Assembly (NCBI GenBank): GCA_030057655.1
Contig: JASGUQ010000014.1
Location: 1 to 64,000 of the forward strand
Length of the DNA stretch: 64,000 nt
Direction: 5' to 3'
Origin: Bacillota bacterium
GTDB taxonomy: Bacteria; Bacillota; Clostridia; Christensenellales; Aristaeellaceae
Made by a program: the position numbers and the translations under genes. Shown here in pieces: positions 41,247 to 50,580 of the stretch. How positions within the stretch are numbered: position 1 is the first letter of the stretch; every line of letters starts with the position of its first letter. The notes under the pieces are model-generated. The model was not told the origin of the DNA. It worked only from the letters and a program-made list of their open reading frames with translations, and ran no database searches.

Positions 41247-42227
41247 ATGCTCTGGCAAATCGCGCTGTATATCCTGCTGGTTGTCATCCTGTTTGCGGCG
41301 GGCTTCCGGCTTTTAAGAAAACACGAAAAGAAAAACCGTCAGTTGCAGATCAGCAAAAAACTGGAACCCTACCTGTTCATCATGCCCGCGTTTTTGCTGC
41401 TGCTCCTGGCCTTTGGCTATCCCCTGGTCAACTCTGTCCTGATGTCATTTCAGAACTACAAGCTCATTGAACCGGGGAAGGTTTACTTCAACAACTTCGC
41501 CAACTTCAAAAACCTTTTTTCAGACAGGGACATTGGGCTGATCATGCGCAATTCCTTTGTCTACGTGATTGCGAGCGTCGGGATGCAGTTTTTGCTGGGC
41601 TTAATTTTGTCCCTGGCGCTTAAGAAGAAGTTCAGGGGACGCGGCGTCTACCAGGCCATCGTGTTCCTGCCCTGGGCCTTCTCCGCCTTTGTCATCGGCC
41701 TGATGTTCCGCTGGTCCTTCAACGGCGAGTACGGCGTTGTGAATGACCTTTTGATCAAACTGGGGCTGATCACAGAAAAAATCGCCTGGCTTGGAACGCC
41801 GGGGCTTTCCCTGCTGGTCGTGATCCTCGCGATGATCTGGATGGGCGTGCCCTTTTTTGCAATCATGTACCTGGCGGCGCTTCAATCCATTCCGGAGGAC
41901 GTGTATGAGGCCGCCGACATTGACGGCTGCGGCGCGGTCAGGCGCTTTTTCGCCATCACCTTTCCCTACATCAAGCCCACGGTGATCATGACCCTGCTGC
42001 TGCGCACCATCTGGGTGTTCAACTCCTTTGACCTGATCGTGGTCATTACCGGCGGAGGGCCTGCCAACCACTCCCAGACGCTGCCCTCCTACATGTACAC
42101 CCGCGCTTTCTCCGGCTACGACTTTGGCCTGGCCTCCGCGCTGGGCGTGGTGCTGATGGTAATCCTCGCGGTTTACGCGGTGATTTTCCTTCAGGTGACC
42201 AAATACAACAAGGCAGGTGATTTCTGA
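41247..42227 (+). CDS. Sugar ABC transporter permease (MalF/UgpA type)
   Basis: A 326-residue protein with seven hydrophobic segments: one at the N-terminus (LWQIALYILLVVILFAAGF), then the six-span core. The EAA loop reads EDVYEAADIDGCGAVRRFFA, which is the coupling helix that docks onto the ATPase. It forms a heterodimer with the next gene product, whose start overlaps this stop by one base. Confidence 0.93.
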   Translation: MLWQIALYILLVVILFAAGFRLLRKHEKKNRQLQISKKLEPYLFIMPAFLLLLLAFGYPLVNSVLMSFQNYKLIEPGKVYFNNFANFKNLFSDRDIGLIMRNSFVYVIASVGMQFLLGLILSLALKKKFRGRGVYQAIVFLPWAFSAFVIGLMFRWSFNGEYGVVNDLLIKLGLITEKIAWLGTPGLSLLVVILAMIWMGVPFFAIMYLAALQSIPEDVYEAADIDGCGAVRRFFAITFPYIKPTVIMTLLLRTIWVFNSFDLIVVITGGGPANHSQTLPSYMYTRAFSGYDFGLASALGVVLMVILAVYAVIFLQVTKYNKAGDF

Positions 42228-43069
42228 TGAGCAGCAAAATGAAGAGGAACCTGTCAACTTTGGGGCGCGTGCTGTTGCTCGCGGCGTATCTCCTGGCGGT
42301 CATCCTGCCCATTTACTGGATGGTGGCCACCTCTTTAAAGCCCCATACCGAGATCATTGACGCGCAGAACCTGACCTATATACCGCAAAACCCGACCACA
42401 GAGAACTATGAGCAGCTATTTTCCATGTACAACTACGGTTCCATGGTGAAAAACTCCGTGATCATTTCGGGCAGCACAGCCATTGTGATTACCCTGCTGT
42501 CCATCCTGAGCGGCTATGCCTTTGCGCGGTATTCCTTCAAAGGGAAGGGCACCATTCTGCTGTTCTTCCTGATTACCCAGATGATCCCTGGGATCCTGGT
42601 GATCATCCCGCTGTACCTCATCTTCGCCAACGCGGGGCTGATCAACACCCGCTTCAGCCTCTTTATTTACTACCTGGTGGTCAACCTGCCTTTCTGTGCC
42701 ATCACCATGCGCAGCTTCTTTGAACGCATCCCCTACACCCTGGAAGAAGCGGCCTATGTGGATGGCTGCACCAAGTGGCAGGGCCTGTTTAAGATCATCC
42801 TGCCCATCATGTTCCCGGGGATCGTGGCGGTGTTTGTATTCGCCTTTATCGGCTCCTGGAACGAATTGATCGCGGGCACCATCTTTATCAGCACCTCAGA
42901 CATGTGGACTGTGCCGGTTGGACTCAAATCCCTGATCGGCAAGTATGATGTAAAATGGGGCGTGCTGATGGCAGGCGGCGTGCTGGCGCTGCTGCCCACC
43001 GCCATCATGTTCGCGGTGATGCAGCGCTTTGTGGTGGAAGGCCTGACCTCCGGCGCAGTGAAAGGATAA
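42227..43069 (+). CDS. Sugar ABC transporter permease (MalG/UgpE type)
   Basis: A 280-residue protein with six transmembrane segments. The EAA loop is YTLEEAAYVDGCTKWQGLFK, and the C-terminus ends MQRFVVEGLTSGAVKG, a standard MalG-type ending. TGATG coupling joins it to the first permease. The fucosidase gene follows after 6 bp. Confidence 0.93.
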   Translation: MSSKMKRNLSTLGRVLLLAAYLLAVILPIYWMVATSLKPHTEIIDAQNLTYIPQNPTTENYEQLFSMYNYGSMVKNSVIISGSTAIVITLLSILSGYAFARYSFKGKGTILLFFLITQMIPGILVIIPLYLIFANAGLINTRFSLFIYYLVVNLPFCAITMRSFFERIPYTLEEAAYVDGCTKWQGLFKIILPIMFPGIVAVFVFAFIGSWNELIAGTIFISTSDMWTVPVGLKSLIGKYDVKWGVLMAGGVLALLPTAIMFAVMQRFVVEGLTSGAVKG

Positions 43070-43075
43070 GAAGAA

Positions 43076-44326
43076 TTGAGATCAGTTCAGCAAAAGGCCC
43101 CCTGGTGGGCAGAGGGCAAGTTTGGCTTGTTTGTACACTGGGGGCTTTATGCCGTTCTGGCGGGCGCTTACAAGGGCAGGCGCACCAAAAACATCGCCGA
43201 GTGGATCATGCACGACCTGAAGATCCCAAAGGCGGAATACGAGAAACTGGCCGCGCAGTTTGACCCTGAGGGTTTTGACGCCGATGCCCTGGTCAAAACA
43301 GCCAGGGACGCGGGCATGCGCTATGTGGTGTTTACCGCCAAGCACCATGACGGCTTTGCCATGTTCGATTCCAAGGCCGATCCCTACAACATCGTGGCCG
43401 CGACGCCCTGCGGGCGGGACGTAGCCATGGATTTCCGCAGGGCCTGCGACAAATACGGCCTGAAGCTGTGCTTTTACTACTCCCAGGCCCAGGACTGGCA
43501 CCATCCCGGCGGTATCGAGGAAGAGGTGTGCGACCCCAACCCGAAGTTCCGGGAATACCTGGATCAAAAATGCATCCCTCAGCTGAAGGAATTGCTGACC
43601 AACTACGGGGACATCGGCCTGATCTGGTTTGACACGCCCATGCAGATGACAAAAGCAGAGTCGGAGGAGTTGGCGGATCTGGTCAGGCAGCTCCAGCCGG
43701 ACTGCCTGATTTCCGGCCGCGTCGGGCACGGGCTTGGGGACTATATGACAACGGGGGACAATTTTCTCCCCCTGCTTCCCTATCACAGGCCCTTTGAGGT
43801 GCCGGCCACCATCAACCACACCTGGGGCTTCAGCGACTACGACCGGCACTGGAAAAATCCGAAGTTCCTGATCCGCAGCCTGGTCAAATCGGTCAGCCGC
43901 GGCGGCAACTACCTGTTAAACGTCGGCCCGGACAAGCATGGCCGGGTGCCTGAAGAAAGCATCCGCGTTTTGGAAGCGATGGGCCGGTTTATGAAAACCA
44001 ATTCAGAGGCGCTGTACGGCGCCATTCCAACCCCCGTCTACCCCTATGACGTGGGCGACTGGTGCCTGTTGACCGCAAAACCGCACACCCTCTACCTGCA
44101 CCTGTTTGAAAAACGCAAGGACATCTACCTGCTGTCCATCGCGAACACGCCTTTAAAGGCCATGGTGCTGGCAAGCGGCGAAGAACTGCCCATCACCCTG
44201 CGCACCACCTGCGAGGGCGATTCCAGCTGGCGCATGCCCTGGCCCAAGGCCGACATCGGCAACGGGCTGGTGGTGAAGGTGGAGCTGGCCGAGGAAAACA
44301 TCCTCTTTGAACCCTTAAAGGGCTGA
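43076..44326 (+). CDS. Alpha-L-fucosidase, GH29
   Basis: A 416-residue cytosolic glycosidase without a signal peptide, so substrates must be imported first. GH29 landmarks: FGLFVHWGLYAV near residue 20, TAKHHDGFAMFDSKADPYN near 85, the nucleophile Asp186 in LIWFDTPMQ, and LLNVGPDKHGRVPE near 280. The enzyme removes terminal alpha-L-fucose. The start is a TTG at 43076, directly after the permease stop; no good ATG is available and the protein would otherwise lose its first conserved strand. It ends the operon at a strong terminator. Confidence 0.92.
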   Translation: MRSVQQKAPWWAEGKFGLFVHWGLYAVLAGAYKGRRTKNIAEWIMHDLKIPKAEYEKLAAQFDPEGFDADALVKTARDAGMRYVVFTAKHHDGFAMFDSKADPYNIVAATPCGRDVAMDFRRACDKYGLKLCFYYSQAQDWHHPGGIEEEVCDPNPKFREYLDQKCIPQLKELLTNYGDIGLIWFDTPMQMTKAESEELADLVRQLQPDCLISGRVGHGLGDYMTTGDNFLPLLPYHRPFEVPATINHTWGFSDYDRHWKNPKFLIRSLVKSVSRGGNYLLNVGPDKHGRVPEESIRVLEAMGRFMKTNSEALYGAIPTPVYPYDVGDWCLLTAKPHTLYLHLFEKRKDIYLLSIANTPLKAMVLASGEELPITLRTTCEGDSSWRMPWPKADIGNGLVVKVELAEENILFEPLKG

Positions 44327-44336
44327 ACGGCAGCCG

Positions 44337-44374
44337 TAAAAATGCCCCAGGCGTTAAGCCCGGGGCATTTTTTG
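44337..44374. terminator. Bidirectional terminator between convergent sugar operons
   Basis: AAAATGCCCC / GGGGCATTTT (44338-44347 and 44362-44371), T's on both outer sides. Confidence 0.9.
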
Positions 44375-44398
44375 TCAGGTCAAATCAGTTGGATCAGA

Positions 44399-45406
44399 TC
44401 AATACACGTCTTTCCAGTCGTCGATGTTTTCGGGGGTGAAGCGGAAGGGGTCGCCAACCAGGGTGAAGGTGCCGCCATCCCCGGCGTCCATGATCTCCTT
44501 CGTGCCCAGGCGGCCGGCCTCAAAGCTCTCGCCTGCGGCGCCGGTGATCTCACCCTTGACCATGGCAACGCTGGCATAGGCCGCGACATAGCCCAGGTCA
44601 ATGGGGTTCCACAGGTACATGCCTTCGCAGGTGCCGTCCTTCAGGGCGTCAGCCATCTCGCTGGGCAGGCCCAGGCCGGTCAGTTTGATTTTGCCGGAGA
44701 GGCCCATGTCCTTGATGGCAACGGCCGCAGCCGCGATGCCCACGGTGGTGGGAGAGACAACGCCCTTCAGATCCGGATAGGAGTTGATCAGGCCCTGCAT
44801 CTCCTGATAGGACTTGTCGGTGAGGTCATCGCCGTAGACGATGGTGACCAGTTCAATTTTTTCGTACTCGGGCTTCTCCAGTTCTTCCTGCATGTAGCGG
44901 ATCCAGGTGTTCTGGTTGTCCATGGTCGCGCCGGCAGACAGGATCGCGATCTGGCCTTCATAGCCGATCTGCTTGGCGATCTCTTCCACCTGGACGCGGC
45001 CGATGTTCTGGGCGACAGAGGGGTCGATGTTCAGGTTGCGGCCTGCGGCTTCAACCTTGGAGTCCCAGGAAATGACCTTGATGCCTTTTTCCATGGCGGT
45101 CTGCAGCACGCTGACAACGCCCGCGGCGTCATTGGCCGAGATGGCGATGGCGTCCACTTCCTGCTGGATGTAGCCCTCGATGATCTGGATCTGCCCCTCG
45201 TTTGAGGAGTCGGCCGGGCCGTTGTGGATGAATTCAAAGCCCAGTTCCTTCTGGGCTTCCTCAAAGCCGCGTACGCCGGCTTCAAAGAAGGGATTGCCGG
45301 TCTGCTTGTAGACGACGCCGATCTTGATCGGCTTTTCGGCCAGGGCCAGGGAAGCAATGGACAGGGTCATGACCAGAGCCAGGATCAGGGAAATGAGTTT
45401 TTTCAT
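44399..45406 (-). CDS. rhaS: Rhamnose-type ABC importer binding protein
   Basis: A 335-residue exported periplasmic-binding-type protein of the pentose/deoxyhexose class (family 2). The signal peptide is MKKLISLILALVMTLSIASL with cleavage near ALA. The fold shows KIGVVYKQTGNPFFEAGVRG, DAIAISANDAAGVVSVLQTA, a hinge around VISWDSKVEA and LTGLGLPSEMADALKDG, all typical of RhaS/LsrB proteins. It is the last gene of a five-gene set with mutarotase, ATPase and two permeases. Rhamnose is supported by the mutarotase; fucose, another 6-deoxyhexose, is possible given the nearby fucosidase. Confidence 0.85.
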   Translation of the reverse strand: MKKLISLILALVMTLSIASLALAEKPIKIGVVYKQTGNPFFEAGVRGFEEAQKELGFEFIHNGPADSSNEGQIQIIEGYIQQEVDAIAISANDAAGVVSVLQTAMEKGIKVISWDSKVEAAGRNLNIDPSVAQNIGRVQVEEIAKQIGYEGQIAILSAGATMDNQNTWIRYMQEELEKPEYEKIELVTIVYGDDLTDKSYQEMQGLINSYPDLKGVVSPTTVGIAAAAVAIKDMGLSGKIKLTGLGLPSEMADALKDGTCEGMYLWNPIDLGYVAAYASVAMVKGEITGAAGESFEAGRLGTKEIMDAGDGGTFTLVGDPFRFTPENIDDWKDVY

Positions 45407-45456
45407 GGTAGAGTAGATACCTCCTTTTATTTTCTTACGGGCAGCGCCCGCAAAGT

Positions 45457-46491
45457 TCAAGTTTTAGCAAGGCTCATCCGCTGGCGGCGGACATTGCGCC
45501 TTGCGTTTAAGCTGCTGGTAATATTGGGGATCAGCACCACCAGGATCAGCAGCAGTCCAACAGCGAGGTTGAGGATAAAGGCGTCGTTGTATAACAGCAT
45601 CAGGCCGTTCTTCAGCGCGGTTAAAAGGATCAGCGCCAGAAGAAGGCCGGGGACGCTGCCCTTGCCTCCGGAGGTGGACGCGCCGCCCAAGATCGCCACG
45701 GCAATGGCCTGCATTTCAAACCCGGTGCCGATGGTGTACTTGACTGAACCGGTGCGCGAGGTGAGGAAGAAACCGCCAACAGCGGCAAACATGGCGTTTA
45801 CAACAAAGGCAGTCAGCTTGATGCGGTCCGTTTTCAGCCCGGAGTAGCGGCTGGCCGTCAGGTTGGTGCCGACGGCGAACAGGTACCTCCCGGACACGGT
45901 GTGGTGCAGCCATACATGGTAAAAGGGGATGAAGCCCAAAAGACACAGCAGCATAATGGGGAATTCCAGCCCCAGGATGTTAATGGAGCCGTAGCCCAGA
46001 TCCCTGGCGAACCAGGAGGGGAAACTTCCCGCGGACTGGTCCTTTAATATGATGTAGGCGATGCCCCGGTACAGGGTGGAGGTCGCAAGGGTGATGATCA
46101 TGGGAAACAGCTCTTTGAATTTTGTAATCAGCAGGCCGTTGACAAGCCCGCAGGCCGCCCCCACCAGCAGCATCAAAATAATGGAAAGCCCAAAGGGGAT
46201 GCCCTTTCCCGCGTTGTAGGTTACGGACATCACGGTGGCGGACAGGGCGGCGATGGATGCGACCGAGATATCGATATCGCCCAGGATCAGCACCAGCAGG
46301 ATGCCCATGGCCATGAAGCCCACGTCCACCATGTACACGCGGGTCTGGTTGAGCAATTTTGGAAAGGTGTAGATGGATGGCGCCTGGCTGTTAAAAAACA
46401 GGTAGGTCAGCACTACCAGGACGACCAGCAGCCATTCCCTGCGCTTCAGCCAGGCGGGGATCTTCAACCCGTTCTTTGTGTTTGCTGACAT
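45457..46491 (-). CDS. Rhamnose-type ABC permease 2
   Basis: A 344-residue permease of the RbsC/AraH class, with about ten spans. Conserved segments: VLGDIDISVASIAALSATVM, SGLKTDRIKLTAFVVNAMFA and AVAILGGASTSGGKGSVPGL. The start at 46491 has AGGAGG 7 bp upstream. It is one base from the stop of the first permease gene. The pair forms the channel of the importer. Confidence 0.9.
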   Translation of the reverse strand: MSANTKNGLKIPAWLKRREWLLVVLVVLTYLFFNSQAPSIYTFPKLLNQTRVYMVDVGFMAMGILLVLILGDIDISVASIAALSATVMSVTYNAGKGIPFGLSIILMLLVGAACGLVNGLLITKFKELFPMIITLATSTLYRGIAYIILKDQSAGSFPSWFARDLGYGSINILGLEFPIMLLCLLGFIPFYHVWLHHTVSGRYLFAVGTNLTASRYSGLKTDRIKLTAFVVNAMFAAVGGFFLTSRTGSVKYTIGTGFEMQAIAVAILGGASTSGGKGSVPGLLLALILLTALKNGLMLLYNDAFILNLAVGLLLILVVLIPNITSSLNARRNVRRQRMSLAKT

Positions 46492-46492
46492 G

Positions 46493-47539
46493 TCATATCC
46501 TCCTTTCCCGCAGCACACGGCGCCGGTGTCCGCGGCTGATGAGGACATTGGTCACCACCGCGATCAGGATGACCGCGCCCTGGATGGCCTTTTTCCAGAA
46601 CTCGGAGTTGCCGGTCAGGCGCAGCATGGTCAGCCCGTTGTTGATGACGCCGATGGTCAAAGCGCCCAGCAAAACGCCCAGGATCTTGCCGGATCCGCCG
46701 GTGACGCTGACGCCGCCGATGACGCAGGCAGCGATCACGTACATTTCATACCCCATGGCCATGTCCTGGGTCACCTTGTTGTCATGCGAGGCGTACATCA
46801 TCCCGGCCAGACCGGCCAGGGCGCCCATGATGATGTGGGCATTGAGGGTGGCGGTCTCGGGCTTGATGCCGCTCATCTGCGCAGCCTCGCGGTTGGAGCC
46901 GACAGCGTAAAGGTGCCTGCCTGCCTTGGTGTAGGTGATGAACAGGTACAGGATGATAAAGGCAGCCAGCATGATCCAGACCTTGCTGTTTAATCCCAGG
47001 AAACTGCCGCGGGTGAACTGGATGAAGGCCTCGCTCATGTCCTTGCGGTAAACGGCCTGCCCCCCTGAAATGACGTGGGAGGTGCCGTAGATGATGTATT
47101 GCATGCCCAGGGTGGCCACAATGGGCAGCACCTTGCCGTAGGAGATCAAAAGCCCGTTGATCGCGCCGCACAGGGCGCCGACCCCCATGGAAATCAATAT
47201 CAGTAAAATCAGCGGCGTGCTGGTGCGCAAGGCGTCCGCAGCCTCCGGCTGAACCAGGTTGTTTTTCATGACGATGCCGGCCGTCATGGCGCCCAGGGCC
47301 ATGATGCCGGAGATGGAGATATCAATGGACCCCACCAGCAGCACGCACATCATGCCCAGGGCCAGAACGATCATGATGGAGGTGTCCCCCAGGATGAACT
47401 GCAGGTTGCTGAGGCTGGAGAAATTGGGGTTCCTCAGGCTGACCAGGGCGATCAGGGCGATGATGACCAAAACAAGCCCGGTTTCCCGCTGCCTGAGGAA
47501 GCGTTTTAATCTGCTGTCGCGCGCTTTTATTTGGCTCAT
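46493..47539 (-). CDS. Rhamnose-type ABC permease 1
   Basis: A 348-residue RbsC-class permease with about ten spans (VLLVGSIDISISGIMALGAM; SGIKPETATLNAHIIMGALA; CVIGGVSVTGGSGKILGVLL). It overlaps the ATPase gene by 4 bp and is followed by the second permease after one base, a layout that supports equal expression of both. Confidence 0.9.
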   Translation of the reverse strand: MSQIKARDSRLKRFLRQRETGLVLVIIALIALVSLRNPNFSSLSNLQFILGDTSIMIVLALGMMCVLLVGSIDISISGIMALGAMTAGIVMKNNLVQPEAADALRTSTPLILLILISMGVGALCGAINGLLISYGKVLPIVATLGMQYIIYGTSHVISGGQAVYRKDMSEAFIQFTRGSFLGLNSKVWIMLAAFIILYLFITYTKAGRHLYAVGSNREAAQMSGIKPETATLNAHIIMGALAGLAGMMYASHDNKVTQDMAMGYEMYVIAACVIGGVSVTGGSGKILGVLLGALTIGVINNGLTMLRLTGNSEFWKKAIQGAVILIAVVTNVLISRGHRRRVLRERRI

Positions 47540-49092
47540 GCGGACTCCTTTTCTTTTTTGTCCAGGGGCATCATCAGGGTGAGGATGCCTTCAGGGCTGT
47601 ATTCTTCCTTGGACAGGATGCCGGAAACCCGGCCCTCGCGCATGATCACGGCGCGGTCGCTCATGGCCAGCACCTCCGGCATCTCGCTGGACACCATCAG
47701 GATCCCAAAGCCCTGCTCCGCCAGATCGCACATGATCTGGTAGATCGCGGCCTTGCTGCCCACGTCCACGCCTTTGGTCGGTTCATCCATGATCATGATC
47801 CGGGCTTTTCCTGCCAGCAGCTTGCCAAGCACCACCTTTTGCTGGTTGCCGCCGGACAGCGATTCCGCGGTATCCGCAGCGCCCCTGGCCCTGATGTCAA
47901 GCCGGCGGATGGCTTCCTCCCCGCCCTGCCTGATTTTATCGCTGGAAATGAGCCCCCGGCTGCAAACAGTCTTTAAAATGGGCAGGCTCAGGTTGTCCTC
48001 AATGCTCCAGGGCAGAAGCAGGCCCTGTTTCTGCCGGTCCTCCGGCAAAAGGCCAAGCCCTTGTTTGATTGCCTGGTAAGGCTCAGAAAAGGAAACAGGT
48101 TCGCCCATCAGCAGGATCTGGCCGCTGTCCGGTCTGGTGACCCCGGTAATGGCTTCCACCACCTCGGTCCGTCCGGCGCCCACAAGGCCTGTGAGGGCCA
48201 GGATCTCCCCGCTGTGCAAGGTAAAGGACACGTCGCGGAAGTGCCCGGTCTGGGACAGGTTTTCAACCTTCAGCAGCTCTTCCCCAATGGGCGCGGTCTT
48301 GTTCGGGAAAAACTGATCGATGCTGCGGCCCACCATGTAGTTGACCAGCATGGCGCTGTTGGTGTCCTTGATGTCCCAGGTGCCGATGTAGCGGCCATCC
48401 CGCAGCACGCTGACCCGGTCAGCCAGGGTAAAGGTGTCTTCAAGCCGGTGGGAAATCAGGATGACCGAGGTTCCCTTGTCCTTCAGACCCCTCACAATCT
48501 CGTACAGCTCCTCGCTTTCCTTGCGGGAGAGGGCGGCCGTGGGCTCGTCCATGATCAGCACCCTGGCGTCCTGGGAGAGCGCCTTGGCAATCTCCACCAC
48601 CTGCTGCTGGGCAACGGACAATTCGCCCATGATCTGGCCGGGACTGATGTCGCTTCCCAAGGAGGCCAGCAGTTTTTTGGCCTCCTGCTGGGTCTTTCTC
48701 CACGATATAAAGCCGGTCTTTCCAACCTGTTCATTGCAGATAAAGATGTTTTCAGCCACAGTCAGGTGGGGATAGGCCGCCAGGTGCTGGTGAATGGCCG
48801 CAATGCCCAGGCGGCGGGAAACCAGGGGATTTGTCATTTCCACCTGCTCGCCGTTTAGATATATTTTGCCGGCGTCCGGCTGATGAATGCCGGTCAGCAC
48901 CTTGATAAAGGTGGATTTCCCTGCGCCGTTTTCGCCGATCAGGGCGTGGATCTCGCCCGGCCGCAGGGCAAAATAAACATCATCCAGCGCTTTAACGCCT
49001 GGAAAAATCTTGGTAATTCCAACGGCCTCCAGCACCAGGCCCTTCTCACGGGCCGGATGAGCTGATTTTAAGTCATTATTTGTTTTATCCAC
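47536..49092 (-). CDS. Duplicated sugar ABC ATPase (RhaT/RbsA class)
   Basis: A 518-residue tandem ATPase. The first half has Walker A GENGAGKST, signature LSVAQQQVVEIAKAL and Walker B VLIMDEPTAALS. The second half has GLVGAGRTE in place of a full Walker A, then LSGGNQQKVVLGKLL and IMIMDEPTKGVDVG. The degenerate second site is normal in RbsA-type proteins. The start is a GTG at 49092 with AAGGTGG upstream. Confidence 0.92.
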   Translation of the reverse strand: MDKTNNDLKSAHPAREKGLVLEAVGITKIFPGVKALDDVYFALRPGEIHALIGENGAGKSTFIKVLTGIHQPDAGKIYLNGEQVEMTNPLVSRRLGIAAIHQHLAAYPHLTVAENIFICNEQVGKTGFISWRKTQQEAKKLLASLGSDISPGQIMGELSVAQQQVVEIAKALSQDARVLIMDEPTAALSRKESEELYEIVRGLKDKGTSVILISHRLEDTFTLADRVSVLRDGRYIGTWDIKDTNSAMLVNYMVGRSIDQFFPNKTAPIGEELLKVENLSQTGHFRDVSFTLHSGEILALTGLVGAGRTEVVEAITGVTRPDSGQILLMGEPVSFSEPYQAIKQGLGLLPEDRQKQGLLLPWSIEDNLSLPILKTVCSRGLISSDKIRQGGEEAIRRLDIRARGAADTAESLSGGNQQKVVLGKLLAGKARIMIMDEPTKGVDVGSKAAIYQIMCDLAEQGFGILMVSSEMPEVLAMSDRAVIMREGRVSGILSKEEYSPEGILTLMMPLDKKEKESA

Positions 49093-49198
49093 TTAACCAC
49101 CTTCTATATATTTCTCGCAACTTGAACAGCGCTTGTTTCATCAACCGCCGTTCAGGTCCCTGATTGATTTGTCTGCCTGCAATCCCGTTTGAACCGGG

Positions 49199-49531
49199 TT
49201 AAGACTCAATTTTATTTCCCTGATGCAAAAACACCTGCTTCAGCTGAACCGAGGTCTCGGTCTCAGGGTCAAAGTCCATGACCATGACTTCTTTCATAAA
49301 AGCGTTCCACCTGTCCACCACCGGGCTTTGGGCCTGGATCCGGGCGGCTTCCTGCACATTGTCACACTCATAGTAGCCAAACAGGGTCTCCCCGTCTGTC
49401 CAGATGGTGTAATTGCGGATGCCGGCTTCATTGAGAACCGCGGACATCTCCGGCCAGATCTCATCATGCCGGCGAACGTACTCATCCAGCTTTCCGGGCA
49501 GCACCCGGGCTTTCCAGGCAAAGCGCTCCAT
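49199..49531 (-). CDS. rhaM: L-rhamnose mutarotase
   Basis: A 110-residue dimeric ferredoxin-like enzyme that interconverts alpha and beta anomers of L-rhamnose. Family features: RFAWKARVLPGKLDEYVRRH, then HDEIWPEM (catalytic His region), AGIRNYTIWTDGETLFGYYE and WNAFMKEVM. It is the first gene of the importer operon. Related proteins act on fucose, so the sugar cannot be fixed by sequence alone. The ribosome binding site AGGAGG precedes the ATG. Confidence 0.9.
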   Translation of the reverse strand: MERFAWKARVLPGKLDEYVRRHDEIWPEMSAVLNEAGIRNYTIWTDGETLFGYYECDNVQEAARIQAQSPVVDRWNAFMKEVMVMDFDPETETSVQLKQVFLHQGNKIES

Positions 49532-49580
49532 ATATACCTCCTGTGTTCATTCAAACTGAACCGCTTGGCGTTGACAAGAC

Positions 49581-49670
49581 AACGAAGAAGACTTCGTTTC
49601 ATCCCAAGCCGATTCTTGCTGATGCTTTATGTATTGTATTAATGATACCATAAAAAGACAGATCACGCAA
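49581..49670 (-). promoter_or_regulatory. Promoter and palindrome of the rhamnose operon
   Basis: On the minus strand TTGCGT (49665-49670), 17 bp, TATCAT (49642-49647). In the leader is the dyad AACGAAG-AAGA-CTTCGTT (49581-49598), a possible operator or hairpin. Confidence 0.6.
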
Positions 49671-49719
49671 TCAAAAAACCGGCTTCTGTTATAATAAAAG
49701 CTGCACTTGATTTTTCAAT

Positions 49720-50580
49720 TCAAGCAGTGTAATTTTCCAAGAAATTGCTGATTTTTATTCCGTCCTGGTATCCTTTATCGTATAATTTTTTTAATGATTC
49801 CGGATTACGATTAAGCGTATTTACTCCGCAGGTATCGTCAGGCGCTACTATTTGTACTTTTCCTTCTCCGGCAAGTTTTTTTGCTAAAGAGATACCTTTG
49901 TTATAATTGTCATATTTATGCTCCATTTTTTCTGCGGAAAACGGATATTTTTTTCGTATAAGTGTTGCAATTTTCTTGTCTCTGTTCGGTGTTCTCACAG
50001 TATTTTCAGGTAGTGTCAAAAGCAGCACAACTTTTTTACATCCAAGCTCGAAGGCTTTCTTTACAGGAACCGAATCGGCAAGAGCTCCGTCAAAATATAG
50101 TCTGCCGTTAACAGGATAAGGCTCGCACACGAAAGGAAGCGCGCTGGATGCCTTCAGAATATCATAGTTATCTTGTTTCAAATTGCTTTTGTCAAAATAT
50201 TTCGTATCTCCGGTTTCCGCGTCAGTAGCTACGGCGATAAACTCCATGGAGCTTTCGGCAATTGCCGGATAATCGAGCGGATATTCCCCATCGGAATTAC
50301 TTAGCGTGCTGTAGACGTAGTCAAGGTCTATAAAAGATTTTTTTGTGATAAAATTTTTCATACTGGCGTATTCTTTTCTCATGCCGTATTCTGTATAAAA
50401 TACATAGTTTCGGCCTCTCTGACCGGCAAGATAAGAAATTAAATTTGCACTTCCGGCAGATACACCGATTCCGAGGTCAAATCGTATGCTGTTATCCATA
50501 CAGTAATCGAGTACGCCTGTTGCATAAATACCTCGAAATCCGCCTCCAACATCAACAATGCCCAATTTTTCATTTTTCAT
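49720..50580 (-). CDS. Patatin-like phospholipase
   Basis: A 286-residue hydrolase. It has the oxyanion motif VGGGFRGIYATGVLD (residues 11-25), nucleophile Ser41 in GIGVSAGSAN, and the catalytic Asp in LYFDGALADSVP near 170: the Ser-Asp dyad of patatins. There is no signal peptide; bacterial YjjU/RssA relatives are cytosolic and act on membrane lipids. The ribosome binding site AGGAG lies 7 bp upstream. Codon use is clearly more AT-rich than in the sugar loci, which hints at transfer. It is close to a secreted lipase, although no shared promoter was found. Confidence 0.9.
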   Translation of the reverse strand: MKNEKLGIVDVGGGFRGIYATGVLDYCMDNSIRFDLGIGVSAGSANLISYLAGQRGRNYVFYTEYGMRKEYASMKNFITKKSFIDLDYVYSTLSNSDGEYPLDYPAIAESSMEFIAVATDAETGDTKYFDKSNLKQDNYDILKASSALPFVCEPYPVNGRLYFDGALADSVPVKKAFELGCKKVVLLLTLPENTVRTPNRDKKIATLIRKKYPFSAEKMEHKYDNYNKGISLAKKLAGEGKVQIVAPDDTCGVNTLNRNPESLKKLYDKGYQDGIKISNFLENYTA

